This document shows positions 28,578 to 38,300 of a DNA stretch of 64,000 nt, in pieces. The notes under the pieces are model-generated. The model did not search any database and was not told the origin of the DNA. It was given only the letters and a program-made list of their open reading frames with translations. Source of the stretch: Aquincola tertiaricarbonis (GTDB lineage: Bacteria; Pseudomonadota; Gammaproteobacteria; Burkholderiales; Burkholderiaceae_C). The position numbers and the translations under genes are program-made. The stretch spans positions 2,852,001 through 2,916,000 of the forward strand of contig NZ_CP097636.1 of the NCBI RefSeq assembly GCF_023573145.1, given 5' to 3'. Each line of letters starts with the position of its first letter. Within the stretch, counting starts at the first letter, position 1.

Positions 28578-29002
28578 GGTTGGGCTCTCAGGAACTGGTC
28601 AAGGATGATGGCGGCCGAAGCCGCGTCCACGTCGGCGGCGCCGCCGGCCAGCGCTTCGGTGGTGCTGTAGCGCTCGTCCACTTCGTGCACCGGCAGCCGC
28701 AGCCGGCCGTGCAGCTGGCGGGCGAAGCGCTGCGCGCGGCGGGTATTGTCGTGCGGCGTGCCATCGGGGTGCACCGGCACGCCCACCACCAGCGCATCGG
28801 GCTGCCACTGGCGCACCAGCTGCTCGATGGCGGCGAAGCGGGCATCGCCCTCGGCCGCAATGGTCTTGAGCGGCGTGGCGCTGCGCAGCAGCGTGTTGCC
28901 GCTGGCCACGCCCACGCGGCGCGTGCCGTAGTCGAAAGCCAGGAAGGAACGGGGAACGGGCGGCGCGGTGGCGGGCTGGGGGGCGTCGGGCTGGTCGCTC
29001 AC
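28574..29002 (-). CDS. ruvX: Holliday junction resolvase-like RuvX (YqgF)
   Basis: A 142-residue RNase H-fold protein with FDYGTRRVGVASG at the N-terminus, VVGVPVHPDGTPHDNTRRAQRFARQL, and the acidic end VDERYSTTEA and DAASAAIILDQFL. YqgF proteins process pre-16S rRNA 5' ends and were named for resolvase similarity. The start is GTG at 29002, overlapping the algH stop as GTGA; no ATG fits. The algH-ruvX-pyrR-pyrB order is a betaproteobacterial and pseudomonad hallmark. Confidence 0.94.
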   Translation of the reverse strand: MSDQPDAPQPATAPPVPRSFLAFDYGTRRVGVASGNTLLRSATPLKTIAAEGDARFAAIEQLVRQWQPDALVVGVPVHPDGTPHDNTRRAQRFARQLHGRLRLPVHEVDERYSTTEALAGGAADVDAASAAIILDQFLRAQP

Positions 29003-29583
29003 GCGTGCCCCGCCTCCCCGCTCAGCATGCGCGGGTCGATGCCCAGCAGCGACAAGGCCTTGTCGTAGCGCTGCGCGATCGGCGTGTCGAAGATGACCTC
29101 GGGCTTGGCGTCCACCGTCAGCCAGCCGTTGCGGCTGATCTCGTCTTCCAGCTGGCCGGCGCCCCAGCCGCTGTAGCCCAGCGTCACCAGGATCTTGCGC
29201 GGGCCGGCGCCGCTGGACAGGGCTTCCAGCACGTCCTTGCTGGTGGTCATTTCCAGGTCGCCGCCGGGAATGGCCATGGTGGAGTTGTAGTGGCCGCCGT
29301 CGCTGGACAACTTTTCGTGCAGCACGAAGCCGCGCTCGGTCTGCACCGGGCCACCGAAGTACACCGGCGCGTCGGCCAGGTCTTCGCGCGCCAGCGGCAG
29401 CTCCACCTTCTCGAACAGGTTGCGCAGCTTGATGTCGATGGGCTTGTTGATCACCAGGCCCAGCGCACCGCGTTCGGTGTGCTCGCACAGGTAGACCACG
29501 GCGCCGACAAAGTTCTCGTCGGCCATGCCGGGCATGGCGATCAGGAACTGATTCGTGAGGTTGATGCGGGCGCTGTCGGCCAT
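28999..29583 (-). CDS. algH: YqgE/AlgH family protein
   Basis: A 194-residue UPF0301 protein. The signature segments are NQFLIAMPGMADENFVGAVVYLCEH at the N-terminus, GALGLVINKP, PVYFGGPVQTERGFVLH and GYSGWGAGQLEDEI. The molecular function is unresolved; a link to alginate regulation is known only from Pseudomonas. It leads the algH-ruvX-pyrR-pyrB-pyrX-acyltransferase unit, so the promoter should lie in the roughly 100 bases shared with the divergent methyltransferase gene. Confidence 0.95.
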   Translation of the reverse strand: MADSARINLTNQFLIAMPGMADENFVGAVVYLCEHTERGALGLVINKPIDIKLRNLFEKVELPLAREDLADAPVYFGGPVQTERGFVLHEKLSSDGGHYNSTMAIPGGDLEMTTSKDVLEALSSGAGPRKILVTLGYSGWGAGQLEDEISRNGWLTVDAKPEVIFDTPIAQRYDKALSLLGIDPRMLSGEAGHA

Positions 29584-29685
29584 GGGGCGATTCTAGTGCG
29601 CCCCCGCCGCGCCCCGGGGCGGCCCCGATAATCGGCCGCGCCCTTGCTGACGACGCGCCATCCCGGCGCGCCCACCCCTGCCCCG

Positions 29686-30909
29686 ATGAGCCCGCCCGCC
29701 GACACCGACCCCACCGAACGCTTTTTCGCGCTGCTGGCCGAGAGCTTGGCCGCCGGCACGCTGGCCAAGCTGGTGCTGGGCAAGTACCACGGCCCCGAGC
29801 CCGAGCTGCAGCGGCTGACCGCCCGGCCGGTGCAGCTGCGTGGCCAGCCGCACCTGTCGTTCGTGTACACCCACCGCACCAAGGACATCACCAAGAACCA
29901 CCCGCTGGACGAGGCCATCGCGCTGTTGCGCGGCCTGGCCGGCCCGGCCTTCAGCCACGCCCACCTGCTGACCACCGCCGAGGACGTGCAGCTGCTGTTC
30001 AGCCGCAAGGGCAAGCCCGCGCTGGTGCGCCGGCCCACGGCCCAGGCGCGCGAGGCGGCCAACACGCACGACCGCGAGAAGCACCGCTTCCTCGACCTGC
30101 AGCGGCCCTTCCTGCGTGAGCTGGGCGTCACCGATGCCCAGCACAAGCTGGTGCCGGCGATGTCGCGCAAGTGGAAACAGATCAACAAGTTCGTCGAGGT
30201 GCTGGACCATGCCTTCGACGGCAGCCCGCTGGCCGGCGGCACAGCGCCGGTGCGGGTGCTGGATTTCGGCTCGGGCAAGGGCTACCTGACCTTTGCGGTG
30301 CACGACTACCTGACCCACACCCGCGGCCGACCGGCGCTGGTGACGGGCGTGGAGCTGCGCGACGACATGGTGCAGCTGTGCGAAGGCGCGGCCCGCCGGC
30401 TGGGCCTGGACGGCCTGCACTTCCAGCGCGGTGACGTGGGCAGCGTGGAAACCGGTGCCACCGACGTGATGATCGCGCTGCACGCCTGCGACACCGCTAC
30501 CGACCATGCGCTGCACCGCGGCATCACCGCGGGCGCGTCCATCATCCTCAGCGCGCCCTGCTGCCACAAGCAGATCCGCCCGCAGATGAAGAGCCCTTCC
30601 CTGCTGCAGCCGATGCTGCAGCACGGCATCCACCTGGGCCAGCAGGCCGAGATGGTGACCGACAGCCTGCGCGCCCTGCTGCTGGAAGCGCATGGCTATG
30701 CCACGCAGGTGTTCGAGTTCATTTCGCTGGAGCACACCAGCAAGAACAAGATGATCCTGGCGGTCAAGCGCGCCACGCCGCTGCCCGCCGCGCGGCGCCA
30801 GGCACTGCGCAGCCAGATCGCCGAGATCAAGGCCTTCTACGGCATCACCGAACACTGCCTGGAAAGCCTGCTGGACCGCACCCACCCGCTGGAGACCGAA
30901 CCCGCATGA
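29686..30909 (+). CDS. METTL25/RRNAD1-like SAM-dependent methyltransferase
   Basis: A 407-residue protein. The N-terminal half (about 1-165) is a family-specific domain with KLVLGKYHGPE and HRTKDITKNHPLDEA, containing a linker DREKHRFLDL. The C-terminal half has a Rossmann SAM loop LDFGSGKGYLTFAVHDYL near residue 190, then ALHACDTATDHAL and SAPCCHKQI, motifs shared with eukaryotic METTL25 and RRNAD1. The substrate is unknown; an RNA target is plausible. It overlaps the photolyase gene by 4 bases (ATGA). The ATG at 29686 is preferred over an upstream in-frame TTG at 29644. Confidence 0.82.
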   Translation: MSPPADTDPTERFFALLAESLAAGTLAKLVLGKYHGPEPELQRLTARPVQLRGQPHLSFVYTHRTKDITKNHPLDEAIALLRGLAGPAFSHAHLLTTAEDVQLLFSRKGKPALVRRPTAQAREAANTHDREKHRFLDLQRPFLRELGVTDAQHKLVPAMSRKWKQINKFVEVLDHAFDGSPLAGGTAPVRVLDFGSGKGYLTFAVHDYLTHTRGRPALVTGVELRDDMVQLCEGAARRLGLDGLHFQRGDVGSVETGATDVMIALHACDTATDHALHRGITAGASIILSAPCCHKQIRPQMKSPSLLQPMLQHGIHLGQQAEMVTDSLRALLLEAHGYATQVFEFISLEHTSKNKMILAVKRATPLPAARRQALRSQIAEIKAFYGITEHCLESLLDRTHPLETEPA

Positions 30910-32381
30910 AGGCCCTGGATGCCGCCCTGGTGTGGCTGCGCCGCGATCTGCGCGCCGAAGACAACGCCGCCCTCTTCCATGCGCTGAAGGCCGCGCGCCA
31001 GGTGCACTGCGCCTTCATCTTCGACAGCACCCTCCTCGATGAACTGCCGCGTGCCGACCGGCGGGTGGAGTTCATCCGCGACAGCCTGGTGGGCCTGGAT
31101 GCGCAGCTGCGGGCGATGGCCGCCGCGCATGGCGTGGACGGCGCGGGCCTGATCGTGCGGCACGGCGCGGCGGCGCAGGAGCTGCCCCGGCTGGCCCACC
31201 AGCTGCACGTACAGGCCGTCTACACCAACCACGACGACGAGAGCTACGCCATCCAGCGCGATGCCAAGGTGCGCGGCGCACTGGCCGACCTGGGCATCAG
31301 CTTCCACACCAGCAAGGACCATGTGGTGTTCGAGCGCTCGGAGGTGATGACCGGCGCCGGCAGCCCCTACAGCGTGTTCACGCCCTACAAGAACGCCTGG
31401 CTGAAGAAGGTGGATGCCTTCTACCTGAGCGCCTACCCCGTCTCGCGCCATGCCGGCGCGCTGGCACCGCGGCCGGAGAGCGACTGCAGCGAGGTGCCGA
31501 CGCTGGAAAGCCTGGGCTTCGAACGCACCAACCTGCATGAGCTGAAGCTGCCCAGCGGCCCGGTGGGCGCGGCCGAGCTGATGCAGGACTTCCGCGAGCG
31601 CATCGACCGCTACGACGACGCGCGCAACTACCCGGCCGTCAAGGGCCCCAGCTACATGGGGCCGCACCTGCGCTTCGGCACGGTGTCGGTGCGGGCGCTG
31701 GCGCGCGAGGCGCATGAACGTGCGGCCAAGGGCTCACCCGGCGCGGCCACCTGGCTGTCGGAGCTGATCTGGCGCGACTTCTACAACCAGGTGCTGCACC
31801 ACCACCCGCGCGTGGTGGGCCATGCCTTCAAGCCCGAGTACGATGCCATCAAGTGGGACCACGGCAAGGCCGCCGATGCGCTGTTCGCCGCCTGGCGCGA
31901 GGGCCGCACCGGCTACCCGCTGGTGGATGCGGCGATGCACCAGCTCAACGAGACCGGCTACATGCACAACCGGCTGCGCATGGTCACGGCCAGCTTCCTG
32001 ACCAAGGACCTGGGCATCGACTGGCGGCGCGGCGAGGCCTACTTCGCGCTGCACCTGAACGACTTCGACCTGGCGTCGAACAACGGCGGCTGGCAGTGGG
32101 CGGCCTCCACCGGCTGCGACGCGCAGCCCTACTTCCGCATCTTCAACCCGGTGTCGCAGAGCGAGAAGTTCGATGCCGAAGGCAAGTTCATCCGCCGCTA
32201 CCTGCCGCAGCTGGCCAAGCTGCCGGCCAAGCTGATCCACGCGCCCTGGCTGGCGCGGCCGATCGAGCTGGCCGAAGCCGGTGTGGTGCTGGGCAAGCAA
32301 TACCCGCACCCCGTGGTGGACCACGACGAGGCGCGGGCCCGCACGCTGGAACGCTTTGCCGTGGTCAAGCGGCCGGCGTGA
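30906..32381 (+). CDS. phrB: Deoxyribodipyrimidine photolyase (cryptochrome family)
   Basis: A 491-residue light-dependent DNA repair flavoprotein that splits cyclobutane pyrimidine dimers. The N-terminal antenna domain begins ALVWLRRDLRAEDNAAL; the FAD-binding region has SYMGPHLRFGTVSVR, LIWRDFYNQVL, GYPLVDAAMHQLNETGYMHNRLRMV, and the hallmark NNGGWQWAASTGCDAQPYFRIFNP. Length and motifs fit class I CPD photolyases. It is translationally coupled to the upstream methyltransferase and its end overlaps the convergent pilL gene by 17 bases. Confidence 0.96.
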   Translation: MKALDAALVWLRRDLRAEDNAALFHALKAARQVHCAFIFDSTLLDELPRADRRVEFIRDSLVGLDAQLRAMAAAHGVDGAGLIVRHGAAAQELPRLAHQLHVQAVYTNHDDESYAIQRDAKVRGALADLGISFHTSKDHVVFERSEVMTGAGSPYSVFTPYKNAWLKKVDAFYLSAYPVSRHAGALAPRPESDCSEVPTLESLGFERTNLHELKLPSGPVGAAELMQDFRERIDRYDDARNYPAVKGPSYMGPHLRFGTVSVRALAREAHERAAKGSPGAATWLSELIWRDFYNQVLHHHPRVVGHAFKPEYDAIKWDHGKAADALFAAWREGRTGYPLVDAAMHQLNETGYMHNRLRMVTASFLTKDLGIDWRRGEAYFALHLNDFDLASNNGGWQWAASTGCDAQPYFRIFNPVSQSEKFDAEGKFIRRYLPQLAKLPAKLIHAPWLARPIELAEAGVVLGKQYPHPVVDHDEARARTLERFAVVKRPA

Positions 32382-35300
32382 GTTCGCCCGCCGCCTGCCG
32401 CGCGGCCTGTTCGGCCGCGTAGTGCGCCACCAGGCCCAGCAGCTGCTCTTCCGAGTAGGGCTTGCCCAGGTAGTGGTCCACGCCCAGCTCGGTCGCCACG
32501 TCGCGGTGCTTCTGCGCGATGCGTGAGGTGATCATCACCACCGGCAGCGTGCGCAGCCGGTCGTCGCTGCGCAGCTTGCGCACCAGGTCGAAGCCGTCCA
32601 TGCGCGGCATCTCGATGTCGGTGAGCAGCACCACCGGCCGTTCGCTGGCCAGCTTCTCCAGGCCTTCCAGCCCGTCCTTGGCCAGCACGACGCGGTAGCC
32701 CTCGCGCTGCAGCAGCCGCTGCGTGACGCGGCGCACCGTGAGCGAATCGTCCACCACCAGCACCAGCGGCGCCTGCGGCGCGCTGGCCACCGGCTGCCGC
32801 GGCGCGGCCTGCCCTTCGGCCGGCTGCGCCTCGCGGGCGGCGGCCTGGGCGCCTTCGCCGTACAGGCTGGCCAGCGCCACCGGGTTGTAGATGAGCGTGG
32901 GCGAGCCCGAGGCCAGCAGCGTAACGCCCACCAGCCCCGGCAGCCGCGACAGCTGCGCACCCAGGTTCTTGACCACCACCTCGTGGTTGCCGACCACGTC
33001 GTCCACATGCAGCACCACCCGCTGCTGCGCGCTGCGGATGACCACCAGCGACTGGGTGGCCGATGCGTCGCTGCCGCGCGCGCTGCCATGCAGCAGACCG
33101 CCCAGCCAGAAGAAGGGCAGCAGCTGTTCACCCACCGGGTAGTGGCTGCTGGCGTAGGCAGCGGCCACTTCGTCGGCCGGCACACGGCGCACCGCCTCCA
33201 CCAGCGGCGCGGGCACGGCCACCGTCAGCTCGCCGGCACGCAGCATCACCACCTGGGTGACGGCGGTGGTCAGCGGCAGCACCAGGCGGAAGCTGGTGCC
33301 TTCGCCCCAGCTGGTGGCGGTCTCGATGCGGCCGCCCATGGCCAGCACCTCGCTGCGCACCACGTCCATGCCCACGCCGCGGCCGGCCAGCTCGGTGACC
33401 TCGGCCGCGGTGGTGAGGCCGGGCGCAAACACCAGCTGCGCCAGCTCGGCATCGCTGAGCTGCGCCTGCGGCGCCACCAGGCCCTGGGCCACGCCCCGCT
33501 CACGCAGGCCCAGCAGGTCCAGGCCGCCGCCGTCGTCGCGCACTTCCACGCCCACCTCGTTGCCGGCATGGCTGAGCGAGATGGTGATGCGGCCCACCGG
33601 GTCCTTGCCGCGCTGGCTGCGCAGCTCGGCCGCTTCGATACCGTGCACCACGCCATTGCGCAGCAGGTGCTCGAAGGCGCCGGTCATGCGGTCCAGCACG
33701 CCGCGGTCCACTTCGATGGCGCCGCCCACGATGTCCAGCCGCACCTGCTTGCCGGTTTCCTTGCTGGCCTGGCGCACCACGCGGTAGAGGCGGTCGGCGA
33801 TACCCTCGAACTCCACCATGCGGGTGCGCAGCAGGCCGTCCTGCAGGTCGCGCGTCAGCCGGCCCTGGGCGGCGATCTCGTCCTCGGCCGTCTGCAGGCT
33901 GCGCTGCAGGCTGCGCTGCACCGTGGCCACGTCGTTGACCGACTCGGCCATCATCCGCGTGAGTTCCTGGAAGCGGGTGAAGCGGTCCATCTCCAGCGGG
34001 TCGAAGGTCTGGCTGGCCTTGGCCGCCTCGATGCGCGAGCTGATCTGCGTCTCGGCCTGCAGCTCCAAATCGCGCAGCTGGCGGCGCAGGCGCTCCAGGT
34101 TCTCGGTCAGGTCGCCCAGCGAATGCTTCATCGTCACCAGCTCGGTGTCGATCCGCGAGCGGGTGATGGACACCTCGCCGGCATGGTTGACCAGCCGGTC
34201 CAGCAACGCGGCGCGCACCCGCACCGGCGCCTGCTGCACCGGCACCGGCAGCGGCGCCTCGGGCACCGGGGTGGGCTGCAGCGCAGGGTCGGTGAAGCGC
34301 GACCAGTCGATGGGCGGCGGCTCGGCCGTGGCCGGGGCCGGGGCTGCTTCAGGCAACGCGTCGGCCACCACCGGCGTGGCCTCCGCGGCCGGCGGCAGGT
34401 CGGCGTCCAGCGGCGGCCACGCGTCTTGGCCCGACGGGTCGGCAGGCATGTCCGCCGGCTCGTCGGCCAGCGAGAGGAACGGCGGCGGTGCCTCCTCGGG
34501 CGTTTCCTGGGGCGCCTCCTCGGGCGTTCCGGCGGGCGCCTGGAGCGCCTCGCTCAGCGGCTCACCGCGCTGCAGCGCTTCGAAGGTGGTGTTGATGGCA
34601 TCGACGCGGGCTTCCAGCGCCTCGACGTCGCTGCGCTGCAGGCTGGGGCGGGCCAGCAGATGCTCGATGGCGGTTTCCAGCCGGTGCGCCATCTCGCCCA
34701 GGCGCATGGCGCCAGCCAGGCGGGCACCGCCCTTGAGCGTGTGCAGCGTGCGCATGCAGGCGGCCGGGCCGGCGGGGTCTTCGGGCTGCTGGGCCCAGTC
34801 GCGCAGGCGGGCGGCCAGCTGCGGCAGCAGCTCCTGCGCCTCTTCCTCGAAGATGGGCCACAGCTCGGCGTCCACCGCATCCACGGCGTCGATGCCGTCC
34901 TCGTCGTCCAGCGCCAGCGCGGTGGCATGCGGCGGCTCCAGCGGCGGCGCAGGGGTCAGCGGCACGAGGGCCGTGGCACCGCCCAGGCCGCTGTCCAGCA
35001 CGCCCGGCAGCGTGCCGGTGCCCGAGTCGGGCGGCAGCTCCTGGAACATCGGCGCGGCGGCCGCGGCCAGGGCCTGCTCGCAGGCCTGCAGCCGCTCGAC
35101 CAGGCTGGCCGACGGGCTGCGCAGGAAGCCGGCCGCGAACTGGTGCAGCAGCTGGCGGATCTCGTCGCTGGCCTCGTTGAACAGGCGTGAAGTGGGCCCG
35201 TCGCCCTGCCCCAGCACCTGGCTGTGGGCCAGCGCATGCTCCAGCAGGCGGGCCAGCTGCGACAGCTCGCCGAAGCCCACGGTGGCCGAGTTGCCGGCCA

Positions 35301-38300
35301 GCGAATGTGCCAGCGCAACGGCGGTTTCGCCCACCGGCCGGTGCAGCTCCAGCGCCCATTCGGCCAGCTCGATGCCCAGCCGGCGCGACTGCTCGTCGGC
35401 CTCGGCCAGGAAGATGTTGAACAGCGCCAGCGGCACCTGCAGCTCGCCGATGTGCTTGAACTCGTCGGGCGGCGTCGGGGCCGGCGGCAGCTCGGGCGCA
35501 GCGGGCTCGGCCGCCGCCAGTTCGTCGAAAGGCGCAGGCGCCGGTTCGTCGAAAGGCGCAGGCGCCAGTGGCGCGGGTGCTGGCGCCTCGCCCAGGTGGA
35601 AGTCGGGCCAGGCGTCGACCAGCATCGAGACCTCGGGCTCGGGCAGCGGGGCGTCGGCTTCCAGCCTGGGTTCAGGCTGAGGTTCTGGCTCCGGGGCCGT
35701 CGGCCTGTCGGCGGCGGCACTGGGGTCGTCGGCCAGCACCGGCAGCAGCGGCATCGGCGAGGTCATCAGCGGCTCGAACAGCGGCTGCGGCGCGGGTGGC
35801 AGCGCTGCGGCGTCCGCCGCAGGGGCCGGTGCCGGGCTGCCGAAGTCAAGCCCGAAGTCCAGGTCCAGCGCATCCGCCGACGGCAGGTCGGGCACGGCGG
35901 CCAGCAAGGCGGCGGTATCGGGAGTATCGGAGATATCGGCGATGTCGGCGGCAGGCGGCTCGGCCGGGCCGGCCTGCGCCGGCGCCGACACCGGCAACAC
36001 CCACGGCGGCCGGCGGTCCAGCGGTTCGGTGAGCACGCCTTCCAGCGCACCGTACTCCGACTGCCCGCCGGCATCGATCAGCGGCACCGGGCCGCTGAGG
36101 TCCTCGGGCGCCTCCCCGGCCAAGGCCAGGCTGCCGGTGCCCGGGGCCGCTGGCAGGAACAGCGGCTCGCGCAGGCCTTGCAGGCGCATCGCATCGGCGG
36201 CCTGCTGCACCGGTTGCGGCGCATGGCCGCCATCGCGGCGATCGGCCACCGCCTGCACCCAGTCGCCCAGGTAGTCCAGCAGTTCGCCGGTCAGGCCCAG
36301 CAGGTCGTCGTCGGCGTGCGGGGCGCCGGCCAGGCGGGCGTTGTACAGCTGCTCGGCAGCCCAGGCGGCTTCACCGAAGTCGTTCAGGCCGACCATGCGG
36401 CCGCTGCCCTTGAGCGTGTGGAAGGCACGCCGCAGCGTGGTCAGGCGGCCGATGTCGTCGCGCTGCACGGCCAGGCCCTGCAACGCCTCGGCGGCGCCGC
36501 TCAGCACGTCGCGGGCTTCTTCCAGGAACACCTCGCGCAGCTCGTCGTCTTCTTCCTGTGCGGCGGGCTCGGGTGCGGCGGGCGTGGCCACGGCCACCGG
36601 CGTGGCCGGCTCGGCCGACAGCGGCGGCAGCGCCAGGTCCAGCGGGGCTTCGGCCGGCTCGGGCACCGAGGGCATCGCCGCCGTGGTCTCGGGGTCCAGC
36701 TCGGGCAGCAGCAGCGACAGCGGCGCTTCGTCCACCGCATCGACCGTGGGCAGCGGCTCGGGCGCGGCGGTGGCCACAGGCAACGGGTCCAGCACCGGGT
36801 CCGGGGCCAGGTCCAGCGGCAGGTCCAGCGACAACTCGGGCAGCGCCGGCAGTTCGGGCAGCACCGGCGCCGGCGGCTCGGCCGGCGTGGGCAGCGGCTC
36901 GGGCACCAGGTCGGGCATGGGCGCCGCCTCGGCCTCGGGCACCGCGGGCGCGGCCATGCGGTGGGCCACGCCGCTGCCCACGGTGGAACGCAGCAGCCCG
37001 CTGTCGGCATCGAAGGCGAACAGCGACTTGGCCACCTGCGGCTGCACGCTGAGCATGTCGATCAGGAAGCCCAGCATGCCCAGGTTGGCGGCCAGCCGGT
37101 CGAACAGCGGCGGCTGCGCGGCCTCGGCCACACCGCCCTGCAGCAGCAGGTCGACGTCGTCGCGCATGCGCAGCACGGCCTGCGAGGCCTGGTCGAAGCC
37201 CAGCACCGACAGCACGCCGCGCATGGCCTGCAGCTGGCCGGGCACCGGCACCAGCGGCTCGGTGGCCTGCGGCGCGCGGAAGAAGAGGTCGATCTGCTTT
37301 TCGCTCTCGCCCAGCGCAGCGCGCAGCTCCTGCACCACGCTGCCCATGGTCTGGCGGTCGGACACGCGGCGGTACAGCGCCTCCATCCAGGGCGCCAGCG
37401 GCTGGGCGGCCGCACCGCCGCGCGCGGCGGCTATGCGCTCGGCCAGCCGCTGCACCCGTTCGATCTCGTCAGGGCGATCGAAGTCGGCGTCTTCCAGCGC
37501 GGCGTCCACGTACAACACGCTGGTGGCCACCTCCATCGCCAACCCAGCGGGCGGTGCCTGGCCGCTGTCGGCGGTGCCGGCCACCGCGTCGTGCAGCGCC
37601 GCGGCCAGCCGCTCGCCGCCCGGGAACAGCCGGCGCAGCGACTCGCCCACCAGCGCGAACAGCTCGCCGATGCCGCCCAGCCGGTGCAGCTCACCGCCGG
37701 CCACGGCGGACCAGGCATCGCGGGCCACGGCCACGCGCTTGCGCGCCTGCGAGACCCAGGCCGGGTCGAAGCGGCCGAGGCGGCTCGATTCATAGTCCAC
37801 CGCCGGTTCGGCCGGCAGGCTCCACGCGGCCTGCACCGCGGCCAACCGCGGCGCGTTGGTGGCGCCGTCCAGCGACTGGGCGCAGAAGAACAGCAGGTCG
37901 TGCGCCAGGCGCTGCACCACCTCGCCCTGGGTCAGCGACTCGGGGTTGCGCTCACCGGCGCGCAGCTGCGCCAGCAGCCGCGAGGCCATGCGCTTGGTGT
38001 GCATGTCGGTGCGCAGCAGGCGGTGGCCCTGCGCCTCGAAGAAGGCGCCGGCCAGCTTCCACAGCGTGGCCACGTGCAGGTGGCGGCTGCCGGCACCCAG
38101 GCCGGCGAACAGGTCGCTCAGCCGCTGGGCGGCGGCGCCCTCGGGCTGGCGCATCAGGGCCAGGGTCTGCAGCTCCACCTCGGCCCGGGCGTCGGCGTCC
38201 AGCGGGCGCGGCTGCGCACTGGCGTCGGCCGGCAGCTCGCGCCAGCGCCATTCCAGCGGCCACAGGTCGGCCGGGTGCACACGTTCGGCGCCCGCCAGCT

